Assembly: GCF_000218685.1 (NCBI RefSeq)
Contig: NW_006763293.1
Coordinates: 1,547,968-1,611,967 of the forward strand
Direction of reading: 5' to 3'
Source: Serpula lacrymans var. lacrymans S7.9
Lineage: Eukaryota; Basidiomycota; Agaricomycetes; Boletales; Serpulaceae
DNA: 64,000 bases
Within the stretch, counting starts at the first letter, position 1; each line of letters opens with the position of its first letter. Both the position numbers and the translations under genes were made by a program. This document shows positions 1-11,659 of the stretch, one piece after another. Under the pieces are notes generated by a model that was given only the letters and a program-made list of their open reading frames with translations, was not told the origin of the DNA and ran no database searches.

Positions 1-679
1 ACAGACAACCTCTTCAAGCCATCGGACAAACTCTCGCTGGTTAACCTCTTAAACGACCCTATCGTACTCAAGTACTTCCGCTCGCTTTCTGTAAGTCACT
101 GGCTACATGTGCTTTTGCGAGCTTAGACTACCAAGCTGACACTGGAAACATAGGTAACGGACCAACCGCGTGATCGTCCCATTGTGCCCCTCACTTCTTC
201 CGAGCGTGAAAAACACGTTATCCTGTCTCTACGCCCGCCCCCTGCTTCGAGAGTATGGGAGACTATCCCGCTTATCAACGCCACGTTCGCATTTGTCGAT
301 TCGTTAACCAAAATGAACCTCAGGCCGGAGACGAGGAACAAGCTGAAGAAGACTCGTGAGGAGGTAGATAAGGAGCTTGTCAAAGAGGCGCAGAAGGAGA
401 AAAAAGAGGAGGTGAGTTGATAAGGGATTCTGTTCAGTAGAGTCGTAGTTTGCTGATATCACTTTTGAAGGCCGCTGAGGATAAGAAGGCCGCTAAGCGG
501 AAAGCAGAGGAGGACCGTTTGTCACGTCTGAGCGCTGCTGAGCAGAAAAAGGTGCGTTTGTGGTCTTTTCTACATATCCAGAACTATCGCTAAAGTTTGA
601 CTGCCTCGATATGTAGGCTCTGGAGCGCGACCGAAAGCGCGCTATGAAAAAGTCACAGGGCAAGGTGATGAGGAAGTAG
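1..679 (+). CDS. CCDC47-type ER membrane protein (DUF1682), 3' part
   Basis: C-terminal part of a gene that begins left of the window. Exons 1-90, 154-411, 471-551 and 617-679 join in frame to 163 codons plus a TAG stop. The visible protein starts in a folded segment (NLFKPSDKLSLVNLLNDP), continues through REKHVILSLRPPP and a region rich in hydrophobic residues, and ends in a charged Lys/Glu/Arg coiled-coil tail. This order (cytosolic domain followed by a basic coiled coil with a QGK-type end) is that of the CCDC47/DUF1682 family, an ER membrane protein that in animals belongs to the PAT chaperone complex for multipass membrane proteins and binds ribosomes. The membrane anchor would lie upstream, outside the window. 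The family call rests on the pattern of the C-terminal third only. Confidence 0.75.
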
Positions 680-1165
680 TGAGTGGAGAATAAATTTACA
701 CTATTTATATTGTTCTTAGGGTACAGTGATTTATACCATATTATCCTATTTTTATGCATGACTGTTCTGGGCTCTGGTCGACCGAGTGTCAAGAGGGATG
801 AGGGCATTTCACTGGTGACAAAAATATTCTTACTGTAATAAGGATCCGAGTCAGCGCCCAGATGTCAAAATTGTGGAATGCTTGAAAACTGTTTCCGACG
901 GTGAAACTTGCATTGAGCGTCCAAGGGAAATGTATTCAGCGCCATGTGACTTCTTGGGGGTAGAGCGTTTCTCTTTCGAACAGCGAACTCCTGTTCTGTA
1001 ATGGCTCTGCCCGTCGTCTGTCATGTCGACGAGCAGCCCATGTCGGGCCCAAGATTAAAGTCGCGTGGTATTTCCATATATAGCAATTACCGCCCTATGT
1101 AGGTCCCCGTGCCACTGCGCACTTTCGTCTGTCACGGTCGTTGGTAGCGGTGACCAAGCTCAAGT
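680..1165. other. intergenic, 486 bp
   Basis: No ORF with coding character. It is the 3' end of the CCDC47-type gene and the upstream region of the Stb6-like gene. Nothing else recognised. Confidence 0.6.
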
Positions 1166-4100
1166 ATGTCGTACCGACTGTTGATACCGACAGTGCGCTC
1201 GCCAGTCGCACCATCGCCCCCGTCTCCGTCCTCGCCGTCCTCCACAACGCGCTCGCCCCGTCTCAAACCGACATCTGCGAAGCTCATCCGTAGTCGGTCT
1301 GGCTCCGCATCTCTCCAGTCGTCTCCCGACCCAGCAGTCATATCTCAGCCTCCGCCCAACGTAGCTGCAGTATGGATTGGAAAACCATTCAGGTTTGACA
1401 TTGTCCAGGACACGCTTGAGCTCGAAGGATACCAGATGTATGCTGTTGAGAAATGGTCTGTGCATCATTGCCACCTATACTTTGTCTCGATACTCATTTT
1501 TGAACAGGGTTGTAGAGAGAACACGTGCGATAACTGTCCTTACGGTGTATACAGGGAATCCACAGCACAAGGTATATTTATCTAGCCTTCTGTTTTTATT
1601 TAGAGCACCAACGTTCTCCTGTGTAGATCACAGTGACTGCACTCAGTCCCTCGCAGTCACTTTTGCCACCAGATGCACGCACTGAATGGGAGAAGGCTTT
1701 GCACCACCTTCGCAGAGATGGAGCAAGACCAAAACAGGTCTGTCATATTTGTCTCCACCACCAATGTTTCTAACTGCAATATATGGTTAGACTCCCCATG
1801 GAGTACTCATGGTGACATCTCTTGCAAACTTCCGCTCAGACTACACAATCGTCCAGATACCAAATGGAGACTTCCTCGCAGCTAAAGAACGCCTGTACAC
1901 GAACATAAACCTTAGCAGAATGGGCTGCAGTGGACGCAGTGCGCTGACCCTGGAGGAACCGAGGTATGTCCTAATCGTTTCCAAGTTTTTTATTCACCTC
2001 AAAACCTCTCATTTACTTACTTCTAATCAATCATTGGACGCATATAGTGAGACAACGAAAGAACGCTTCAGATCTACCTACCTCCTTCCGGACTCGCAAG
2101 TACCGACACCCTTTCGTTCCAAGACACAATCGCATTCACACGCTCGTCCACCTTCTATCTCAACATCACCCTTAATCTCAGCGTCTTTACCATCACCGTC
2201 TGTTAGTCCCTCGATATCTCCAGTGTCAACGTTTGCCCCTGGCGCTCCTACTTTCACCTCGGTGTTCCAAACCCCGACCTCTTCGTCACAGACAACAACA
2301 ACGCGACCTCGTAACCCTTTCTTCAATGCAACTGTTCTTGAGCTGGTCAAGCTCGTTCAGGCTGCACTTGCCATTTGTGGGATGTTCCCACTCGCTGGTC
2401 TCGTTAATGTGGCCTCTTCTGGGCAAGGTAGTACACCCTCATCACTGACCATATGCGAACTAGATGGTCTTCTATGTGACGTTACTGTTGAAGGTCTTCA
2501 ACGTTGGGTTGCAGAGCTTGGCGAACGATGTGTTGGAGTAGAGGTTCGTAATAATTAGCATTCATGTTTCGCCCAATTTCTATTTCTTAACCAATTCACA
2601 ATGTTACCCAGCCCATGGAGCGTGTCGCGGACCCGACCACCATTTGTGCTCTCCTTTCCCTCGTCCTCGTGTCACGCAATAAGCTAGCTACTGTATCTTC
2701 ATCGCTGCCAAAGGACCCTTTCTTATACCCACACGCATTCATTTATGCGCTGAGTGGGTGGGCACAGAATCATTTGAATGGAAACGCAGGGCCAAATTCT
2801 GGTTCACATTTTTCGCACGGACCATCATCCTTTAGCCCAACGCACAGCCCAAGAGCCTCTCTATCAGTCTCCGCGTCTCACGGCCTCCAGAACTCCCCCA
2901 CTCAATCAACGGCCTCGAATGCAACCTCGAACGCGAGCAACGTGAATGTATATCTCACGCAAGGTATTTATTCTGCTCTTTGTGACGCTCAAGACCATAA
3001 TAAAGTGCGGCATGCGGGACGCCGAGCTATTTTGAGCAAATTGGATGATTTCACGACCGGCTTGAGGAATGATTCGTCTGAGGAGTCGGGTGTGGAATCC
3101 GCCACTGAGTCGGATCCCGTCACCAATGGTACGAATAGGCGAGGGACAAGAAGCACGGGCGGGAGTGGGCGCGGAATCGGCGGGCGAGGTGGTCAGCTTT
3201 TGATGAGCGGGATCGAGAATCTAGCATCTGGATTCGTTGGACGAACTTCCAACTCTGGTCCTGCTACTATTACTGCACCATCGTTGGATCTCGGGACATT
3301 TATCAAGGCTGTAGTCGGCCGTAATGGGGATAAAGACAGAGCAGATAAGGATAGGGAAAAGGATAGGGAGAGGGAGAAGGGAGGAGATAAACGTGGTGCG
3401 TGGGATGGGGACGCACCAGGAGTAGGAAGTGTGGGTGGAGTCGCAGGAAGTTTGAGGGGGCTGTGGAGTGGGAGGGTCGAAGCGGTAGTCCGGTTGCGCA
3501 ATAAGGTCGAAGGGCGGCAACATGAACCTGGAAAGAGTCACGACACTGCTAAGCATCATGACAAGCATCACGAGAAGGACAAGGGGCGGAAGAATATATA
3601 CAGTGATCCTGAAGATGGTGGTTTGCTTACAGTTGGAGAACGCACAGATGGAGGGAAGAGTGGGAGCACAGGAACCGAGGATGAATTGGCGTTCGGTGGG
3701 GCATGGAGTGGACGAATGCAGAAGAAGTTGGAGATGTGGACTGGGTGAGTACAGTTTCTCTCTCTCTCTTGCTCGTATGTGTATTTACCTTTGGCTAGAA
3801 TTAATCGATCCAAAAGGAGTGTTGACCTGTCTACAACTACCAATTATATTAGTTCATTACCAAAAAACAAGTCTACAGGGGGCATCATGATGTCTGCAGA
3901 ATCGTCCTCGTCTGGCATGTTTCCCGTCGTCCCGAGCGATTCGAATGCTTTTTCGGGAACGAAGCAGCAACGTTTCCCTGCAGTTGTTGTTTCTGGGTGA
4001 GTAACTTTGGTATAGTGATGATGGGTGAACTTTTGCTGATGATTGGCACCAATATGCTCATTTCCAATCACTGGTCTCTTTTCGCTGGCGAAATAACTCT

Positions 4101-5563
4101 GATGTTCAAAATTGAAACATTAACAGCGATACAGGAGAAGAAGAGGAGCTGTTGAGCAGTGGTCAGGTATCACCGATATGTAAGTTATATCTTTCATTAT
4201 ATTTTTCAGTCTGTTGAACCGTGGTTATAAATTGTAAATTCGTATTTTCGCATGTCTGGCCTCATTTCCCTCCACGCCCATTCTCACTTCATGCACTGCA
4301 GCCGAATCCAGGACACACAACCCATTCATGTTGGGTCTAGAGTCTGCCGAAACATCCTCAGTAGCTCTTGATAGGTTTGCTGGTGGATCAGATCAGCCAT
4401 ATCAAGACAGACAGGCAAACGAGCTGTCCGAACACGATAAACGCGTTCATGCTTTTTTGATGCGTCGTCCAGGTCTGGGGGGAAGGTTGGGTCGTGAGAG
4501 GGAAAGCAGAGTATCGAGTTGGTCCGATCCAGTCAGTGCGCGGGAGGAAGGGGAAAGAGGGAAGATGGCTGATGACTATGATGACGAGATGGAGGGGGTG
4601 ATTGATGAGGGAATAGAAAGCGAAGGTGATGCTGATGTGGAGGCGAAGAAGAGAGTGTGGAAGCGTAGCATTCAGAGGTATGTGCCTCATGATCTGTGTT
4701 TATCGCGCACCTTTTTTACTAGACATATGTTGTGCTTTTACAGACGACACAGTTTCCACGATACAAAGTCTTTCAGGGATGTCCATGTACTCAAACCTGA
4801 GTGGATGCGGATCGACGTCGAGCTTTGCGGCCAGCTCCTTGTCATGCGTCGGAGAGACACCCACTTACGGAGTGTGTTAGCTTGCCTTGAGGTGAGCCCA
4901 CTGTTTGGTTTCTATAGCGCATATAACTAAACCTTGCATTAGCACATCACTGACTCACTTTCCTCCACTAATGCTTCCCTACGCAGCGACTACCATTCCC
5001 ATCACTCTCTTTTGGCAGCACTCGCATCACACACCCAACTTCTTTCTCAAATTGAGTCAGCCAGGGGGCCTGCGGATGCAATGGCACAACAGGTGCAAGC
5101 TCTCTCGTACGAGTCGCACCAGTTCCGCGTGGATGAGCTGTGGCACAGCGCCGCGCCATCGAGGGAGAAAGTGCTTGCACTGCGAGAGAAAGTGTTTGGG
5201 ATGGGTGCAGGGCTTGGACAAGGGGGAAGAAGGTACGTGAAAGGTGGAAAGGGGAGATATAACCGCGTGCAATGGACGTTGGACGGACGAGAGAGAATGG
5301 TGGATGTGTGGGGGCGGACGGAGAGCGAAGGGGAAGAGGAGAAGAGGGCTGGATTTGGGATGGATGGTGGAACGGAGGATGAGGAAGGGTCTGTGGAAGA
5401 GGAAGGGGAGGCAGTGGAGCACACGGCGATGAAGCCTGTGTGGCTGTTGAGATTCTTTACGAGTTGGGGTGCAAGGTGGGGATCGTCAGCATGGAAGGGC
5501 GCCGAGGTTCCACAGGTCAATAATGCGCCTTCGCCTTCGCCCTCGGCTTCGACCTCCACGTAG
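1166..5563 (+). CDS. Stb6-like (Sin3-binding protein family) large protein
   Basis: Eleven exons: 1166-1455, 1508-1571, 1627-1737, 1791-1963, 2048-2543, 2612-3744, 3853-3996, 4127-4179, 4302-4677, 4744-4891, 4943-5563; 1202 residues. The conserved part is the N-terminal region, about residues 70-200: a block around VWIGKPFRFDIVQDTLELEG, then VVERTRAITVLTVYTGNP and DYTIVQIPNGDF. I recognise it as the N-terminal domain of the fungal Stb6/Stb2 family, named for two-hybrid interaction with the Sin3 corepressor. The middle is Ser/Thr/Pro-rich and then strongly charged (Lys/Arg/Asp around residues 640-760, Glu-rich near 990-1010). The last third (VHVLKPEWMRIDVELCG onward) looks helical and folded, with a long acidic stretch before the stop. 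The acceptor at 3852 was chosen because it restores the reading frame; it is the least certain junction. Molecular function is not visible from the sequence. Confidence 0.72.
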
Positions 5564-5922
5564 CTATGGATATAGACCAACTTAGAATAGTAGTCCAGTC
5601 TTTCCTTGCACCAGTACCTGCAGTATTTCATCTAACTATCATTATTGTATTCTACGCAGACATACGGACATATTTGTAGATGTATATTTGAAAGCTTCTT
5701 TAGCTAATAGTCCTCGGTAATGAACACTTTCACCTGCTAGTACTGCTCGTGGTGTGACTCTGTGACAGATGTGCTGTCACGTGTGAGTGAGACAGCGTCA
5801 CGATGAGGTAACAGGTGCGTCAAGCTGTCAGCCTGAGAGAGCACGCTCACTCTCTCCAGTATCTTTTTCGCATTAGCCTATCACAAGTGCACGGACATTG
5901 TTTTCTACGCATACAGTCAGAT
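5564..5922. other. intergenic, 359 bp
   Basis: Downstream of the Stb6-like gene and upstream of the BRCT gene. It contains a CACGTG core (TGTCACGTGTGA near 5776). The BRCT reading frame is open back to 5815, so part of this stretch could be coding if an upstream ATG at 5815 is used. Confidence 0.5.
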
Positions 5923-8486
5923 ATGTATATGTCTAACTCCACCCCTGATTACTCCACGGCCAAGGTCTCCGCATCGCATAGCAATCCATCAAGCAACATG
6001 ATCTTTCTGAGAAGTTACGGTACCCCGTTCAACATATTTATCCAAGTCGAAGATATTTACGATCGACACAAGCTAGTCAAGTCTGTGCGGGCAAGTCTCC
6101 AATATTTTCTATCTGCTCCTCCACTAAATTACATTTTTCCGATTCAGAATGCTGGTGCTTTAATCACTTCGGAACCTGAGGATGCGGACATAATATTGGT
6201 AGACTCCTCTACAATTGCCGGCAGGCGGTTTATTCGTACTTGGAGATCAGACCCTGGAATTGTCGTTCTGGAGTATTCGTGGGCATGGAAATGTCTGAAT
6301 GTTGGAAGGGCTTTGCTTATGCATGACAACTGGGGAGGTTTGGAAGCTGTCGATGACGGTAAACCTACCGAAAGTCATGAGGTGGAAGGCGAGCCAAAGT
6401 CAGTATTCCTCCTCATTTACGGTAAAGCTGTTTTTGATTTCTTTAATATTATGAAGCCCTCTACCCACGCCTCGTCCCTCGCCAACGGAGTCCATACCGC
6501 CGCCACATACTCAGGCTCAGAGCTCCACCTCACTTCCTCTCTCACAAGAACCAGTAAAATGGTCGTCTTCTCCTGCAGGTCCCTCATCTACATCGATGCC
6601 ACCGCCTCTACCTCCCTCTCTACCAGATACATCACCACCTCCGCCAGTTTTGCCCTTAATACAAGCCTCCACCGCATTCGGTACTCAAGCTGACATGCCG
6701 ATCACTCCAGCACAATACTCTTTGTTTATGACTTTAATGGATGTTATGAGACACAAAATGAATTTTCAAGCACAAATACCATCGCAAGAGCAATCAGATG
6801 CAGCTCTTCTATCTCAAACTTTACCCATTAGCAACTCTTACCAACATCAACTCACTAACAACACTGGCATGATGGAGACTATCAACCCATCAGCATTGTC
6901 TACCTTCCCTGACCCTCGCAATGGGAACCAATTTAACCCACACTATAACACGATGGAAACTATTAACCCATCAACAATGTCTCCTTTCCCCGACCATCGC
7001 AGAGGAGACATGGGCCTATCGCCCTCTGCCTCTTCTGCCTCGTTGACCGGACACGAATACTGCGATAGGTCTACCTCCTTACGTCCATCATCTTCATCCG
7101 AAAAACAGGGGAAGGAACGCCGATCATTTTCTGTTTCGATGTCATCCCCTGAATTCTCATCTCGTCCTCCCACACCTTCAGCATCTCAACCCACTACAGG
7201 CGCCAATAATAATTTAGGCCAGACATTTTTATCTCGCTCTGGACGGCCGTTTCGATTCTTTGTACAGGTGGATCTTCAAGGCAGGCACGGTATTGTTATG
7301 GCAATCAAGGTGACATACAATTGTTCTCGTCCCTCGCTTTACTGACATGAGCTAGAGAAATCAAGGGAAAATTGTCAATAATATCACTGACGCGGACTAC
7401 GTGATACTTTTCACCCGATCGAAAACATTCCCTGGGTTGGCCAAGGAAGCACAAAATGTCAATAAACGTCCACTTCAGTCGTCATTTGTAGTGGATTGCG
7501 TCAAGGAGGGTGTTGTACTTGATGATGCAGAATATGTGCTTGATTGTGGTGCAGGATCGCCTAACCGTAAACAGTCTTTGGCAAAGAGCGCGCGGAAATC
7601 TAGAGTGTCTGCCAAAGGAAAAGAGGCGATACAAAAGCCTTCCAAAAAATCATCATCCTTAAAACAAAGATTGTCTTCATCCCCTCCTCTTCCTGCAGCC
7701 AGTCACATGACAGAACCTGAGGATTCTGTCCACTCTCAAAGCGATCTAGAGTTCTTTCGTCAGTATGCACGCTCTCTTGTCGAAAGTGATCCATCCATCA
7801 CCAAAATGGCTGTTGTACAGAAGATGCACGACGAGGTCTGAGCTTTACGCTTACTTCTTGATTTTATCAAAAAGCTTACTACGTCAAATTGATAGATGCC
7901 TCATCACAGCTTTTGGCAAAATGATGTAGGTCATCAACTCAAAATGGAGTTGGACCAGATACGCCAAGACGTTGCACGTTCTAGAGGTCAGAAAATGAAC
8001 GATGAGCCTGCACGCATGTCTCAAAAGCAACGACAAAATGATGATCAGTATGACTGGTCTACTCCATCGAAGAAACGGAAGGTTGATTCCTCGCCATATG
8101 AGAACGACAAGCAAGCTGGCAGTTCCGTATTTTCTAAGCACATGGATGATGCAGCAGTTGCTGAAGATCTCGCCGTGATAAGCCACTTTTTTGCCAACGG
8201 TGGTGGTGATGATCAAGACGATGAACGTGTGTGGGATAACTTACGACAACATGTTAGTATCGTCGTCAATTTTCATGGTCTCCATTGGATTTACTGGGTT
8301 TTTTTCACCCAGCGTCCTTGTCGAAGTGCCGAATCTTGGCCAGAATTTTACCTGGGTCACGAGAATATTGTGCAGGTCGAAATAGAACGCCTAGTCGCGG
8401 GTGATGGGTTAGCATACCCAGAAGAGAGTCGAGAACTGTTAGCCCTACCTAATCCTTCAGATGATACATTTTCGTACATAGAGTGA
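5923..8486 (+). CDS. protein with two BRCT-like domains, possibly Rap1-like
   Basis: Six exons: 5923-6090, 6148-6398, 6457-7309, 7356-7835, 7896-8252, 8313-8486; 760 residues. BRCT-like module 1 (about residues 26-130) runs from FLRSYGTPFNIFIQV through NAGALITSEPEDADIILVD to the conserved-Trp segment EYSWAWKCLNVGR. A Pro/Ser-rich linker follows. Module 2 (about 400-480) has G-K-I-V-N-N, DADYVILFTRS and SSFVVDCVKEG. Next come a basic stretch, a short helical block (about 553-584) and MPHHSFW (585-591), then a KKRK-type basic signal. BRCT domains bind phosphopeptides or partner BRCTs, usually in the nucleus. BRCT plus a short helical DNA-binding-like block recalls fungal Rap1, but I cannot confirm a Myb fold, so Rap1 is only a suggestion. 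Intron 1 (6091-6147) is a GC-AG intron; introns 1 and 5 are multiples of three with no stop, so retention would keep the frame. The start could instead be 5815 or 5929. Confidence 0.7.
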
Positions 8487-8580
8487 ACATTACACTTGCA
8501 GGAAGTAGCACTCTTGATTATGCATATTTCCCTCGGCAAGGGTTGCAAGGGCAAGAATTCAAAGCAATAAATTACGAAAC

Positions 8581-9171
8581 TCAGTTAGACGCATGGGAGA
8601 CAGGTTGAGGTAGTGGTTTGAAGAATTCCCTTCGTTTTTCTTCCTTCTCCTCCTTAGACCGACCAGCCAGATCTCCCGCATAATCGAAAGTACCCATTGC
8701 AGCACCGACAACGGCGCATGAGGCCACGGCGATAGGTAAAGAACGAGCTGGAATGAGTGGTTTAGTGTTTCATAACTTGTGATTTATGTTATCCTTACTT
8801 CGTATACCTGCCAAGAAACCAGCAGCACAACCACCCGCAACACCATTAAGAGCGTCCTTCTTCTCTCGTTGATTAGCTACCACTGATTCTGTCATGGCGA
8901 ATGCAGCGCCCATAGCAGCTACAGGGAAGATAAGGGTAAAAAAAGAGTAAACAGGAAAGTAAATGAATGGGCACAAACCAAAAGTTCCGATAGTTCCTCC
9001 ACTTCTCGTCAGGAATCCCGTTGCTCCCGACGAATGTGAACCCAATGCATTCTGCACGGCACTAACGAAAGCGCCAACCATACCCGCCTGGAAACCGACA
9101 GTGGCCGCATTTTTCACTGAGGATGTAGGTTCATAGTCTTCCTCTTTTCGTTGTGGTGGTAGCCCAGACAT
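8581..9171 (-). CDS. NADH:ubiquinone oxidoreductase B14.7/NDUFA11-type subunit
   Basis: Three exons read on the minus strand: 9171-8979, 8918-8799, 8747-8581; 159 residues. The order YEPTSSVKNAATVG, hydrophobic helices with SAVQNALGSHSSGA and GGTIGTFAAMGAAFAMTE, then ANQREKKDALNGVAGGCAAG and a final RSLPIAVASCAVVGA helix is the Tim17-like four-helix pattern of the complex I accessory subunit NDUFA11 (B14.7; 21.3b in Neurospora). The protein sits in the mitochondrial inner membrane and supports the membrane arm of complex I. Length and the charged C-terminal tail (KEEKEEKRREFFK) fit fungal members. The gene converges on the BRCT gene, with only 94 bp between the stops. Confidence 0.88.
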
Positions 9172-11659
9172 TGCTGTGTAGTCTCTAACGCGAGTGTCGG
9201 AGAAACTCTCAGCTTCAATTTCAGTAGAAAGACTTTGGACAATTCGGTGTCAAGCAAGCAGGCAAGTGGAATGTGACTAGATGTGTACGTAAGCTTGACT
9301 TATTGGGAGTTCGTGTGACGCCTTCGTAACGCTGCGCCTCATGACCAGCTTTCACGTGACATTGATCGTTTTTGTCTTCGCAAGTTCGAAATCTGATTCT
9401 GACAGTTTAGGGGACCGTAAACAGGAGGGGGGACCCCATCAGCCAGGCTGACACGAGCATTGTGACAACATGGACTTCTCTGATAGCGAGATAGATCACA
9501 TGAACGTAATTAAATTCAACGCGGGTCTTCGTTGCCTGCGAGTCTAGAAAATAATCCTGCAGGATTCTGAGCCCCTACCTTGAAGATTGTGATTTCTATG
9601 TGCTGAGTTTCTCGAGATCCGAGGCCCTCAAAGGAACTCGCTCCCGAAAGGTACCGAAGAGCATATTTAAATTCCACAGTTGTCAGTCTGTGATCAGAAA
9701 CTGTCCCAACGCGGCAATTTCGTATTCCCTCAATTGTGAAAGACGGGACCCGCCGATCGTAGCAGACACGGGCCCGCAGTGTTTTGAATCAATTGCATGA
9801 TAGTCGATGGAGTCGAAGTTGATCAAATTCGTGGATTGGAAGGTCAGATGCGGCAAGTTCATGACGTGCAGGGTGAGGAGCGAGAGCTCAGGAATGTAAT
9901 TGCGGGTGCGTCAGCGGTCAGAGTCTGCGTATTTGCCATTCCCTATTGTATATTGGGATGGATCGCGGTAAATGCTACTATAAAGCTATTTGGAAATACA
10001 CCCAGTGAGATTCGCCTTTGAAATGAGGGTGATATGTTGAGAAAGACATCTTGTGGCCCACATCATGATCAACAGTGAGAATCTGTTTGACAAATTGACA
10101 GTTTGTTGCCAACCGACATCCACGGGACGTCGCGCTGCCGCCGTATCAAGGTAGATTTTGAAATGATTCAATGTAAGTATACATTGATACTGCTATCAGT
10201 TCAATGGAAAAGGGGAGCATCGAACGCGCTTGATGATGATCGGCTGGACTTGAACCACAGAATATGTGCCGCGGACATTCAATTATTTCTACAAGCTTTT
10301 TGGTTACACATACATTCTCGTTCTGTTTCCAAGAATGATAGACTACAACGACTTCAATGTCCCCAAATCCAATGAAATATACCACGTCAATAATAGCGAC
10401 AGAAAAATATAACCATGGTGAGAACAGCGGGGAATACCCTGAAATGTAAGTCCAAGCGAAAGTCCCAAAACATAAAAATTATGTAGTTGAAAGAAATTGA
10501 AAAATCCTATCGACTAGTTATGAGCTTAACTGATAATCTCTTTATCTTTCCAAATGCCATTTGAATAGATGAAGGGGATAAACTGTCAAACAATAGCCAG
10601 CCACTCGGAACAACGAAGAAGCTATATACATTGACGTATATAATAGACAGGTTGTACATGGCGAGAACGTACAATGATGTAAAATGGAGAAGACTGACAG
10701 ATCAATGATGGTCGAATGATGGAAAGTTGGGAGATAATGAAATAGATGATATGAATCGTCGAGAAGATCGACCAAATTATCAGAAGCGAACAAACTTGGA
10801 TAGGAGTGCAGAACAAAAGCAGAGCCGTGATACCTCAAATCAAGTAAATGGTATGCACATTGCAGATATCAGCAGCACATGAAAGCACTCCTACCTTCCA
10901 CTATGATATAGTCGAGAAAAGAAGCGACATGAGTTCCATCCTTGTGATCAATTTTCCGAATGATTGCCTGCAAGGTCCGAGCGAGACGAAACGCGGGTGA
11001 CGAAACAATGTGGATGAAACGAGCAGACGAATCCCGATCTGCATAAGGTAAATCAAGAATGCCGACGTTCGGGATATGCACTGATGCGGCTAGTGAACGA
11101 GGCAAAACCAGAGAGAATTACGTGACGATACGAAATTAGGTGGTGAAGATTTGCTTATGCATAGCCTGGTGATAAGGTGATAGGTGCCTGCCGAATTCGT
11201 TGGATTTAGTTGTGACGATCGAAGCTGTGCCGTCGGCATCGACGAAGCGACCGGATCCAACACGATGAGAGGGAAGGGAGTGAGGAAAGTAAAAGTGAAG
11301 CCATCGCAAGAGGAATAAAATCAATCGCGTATACGAATTGAATATATGCGATAGCAGAAGACGTATGATACGATAAAGGCAATGAGTCGACAAATCGGCG
11401 CGTGAACAAGGATAGACCGTAAAGACAAGGGCCTTTGTCGAGGGTGAGTCGTTTCGTGTATGTGTGGAAGTGGATGAGTAGAATACATAAGGGCATGTGA
11501 GGTTGATATATACGGTATAGCGAGGTATGTTCAGAATGATGGAAGGAAGATCAATGACAAGGAAAGATAGAGACTCTCAAACTCAAACCCCACATGCCTA
11601 TTCCACAAGTGAGAACTCCATCCTGTACATATTCATGATTGATTCTTACCTGGGGCTCC
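9172..11659. other. 2.5-kb gap with weak ORFs, no recognised gene
   Basis: No family recognised. On the minus strand 11103-10913 is an open block (SVHIPNVGILDLPYADRDSS and a helical continuation) flanked by a plausible acceptor (TTCACTAG) and donor (GTAGGAGT). It would splice into a hydrophobic segment near 10850-10690. A further 91-codon open minus-strand stretch lies at 9791-9519. These could be exons of a diverged membrane-protein gene or a decayed one; I could not join them into a closed model. A CACGTGAC motif lies near 9354, in front of the NDUFA11-type gene. Confidence 0.3.

Noticed and set aside
3700..3880. Acceptor at 3878 (ACAG) for Stb6-like exon 7
   Set aside because: It gives the wrong phase; the acceptor at 3852 restores the frame GSLPKNKSTGG.
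5047..5631. 194-codon ORF on the minus strand
   Set aside because: Antisense shadow of the last Stb6-like exon; Ser/Pro-rich composition mirrors the Glu/Gly/Arg-rich sense strand.
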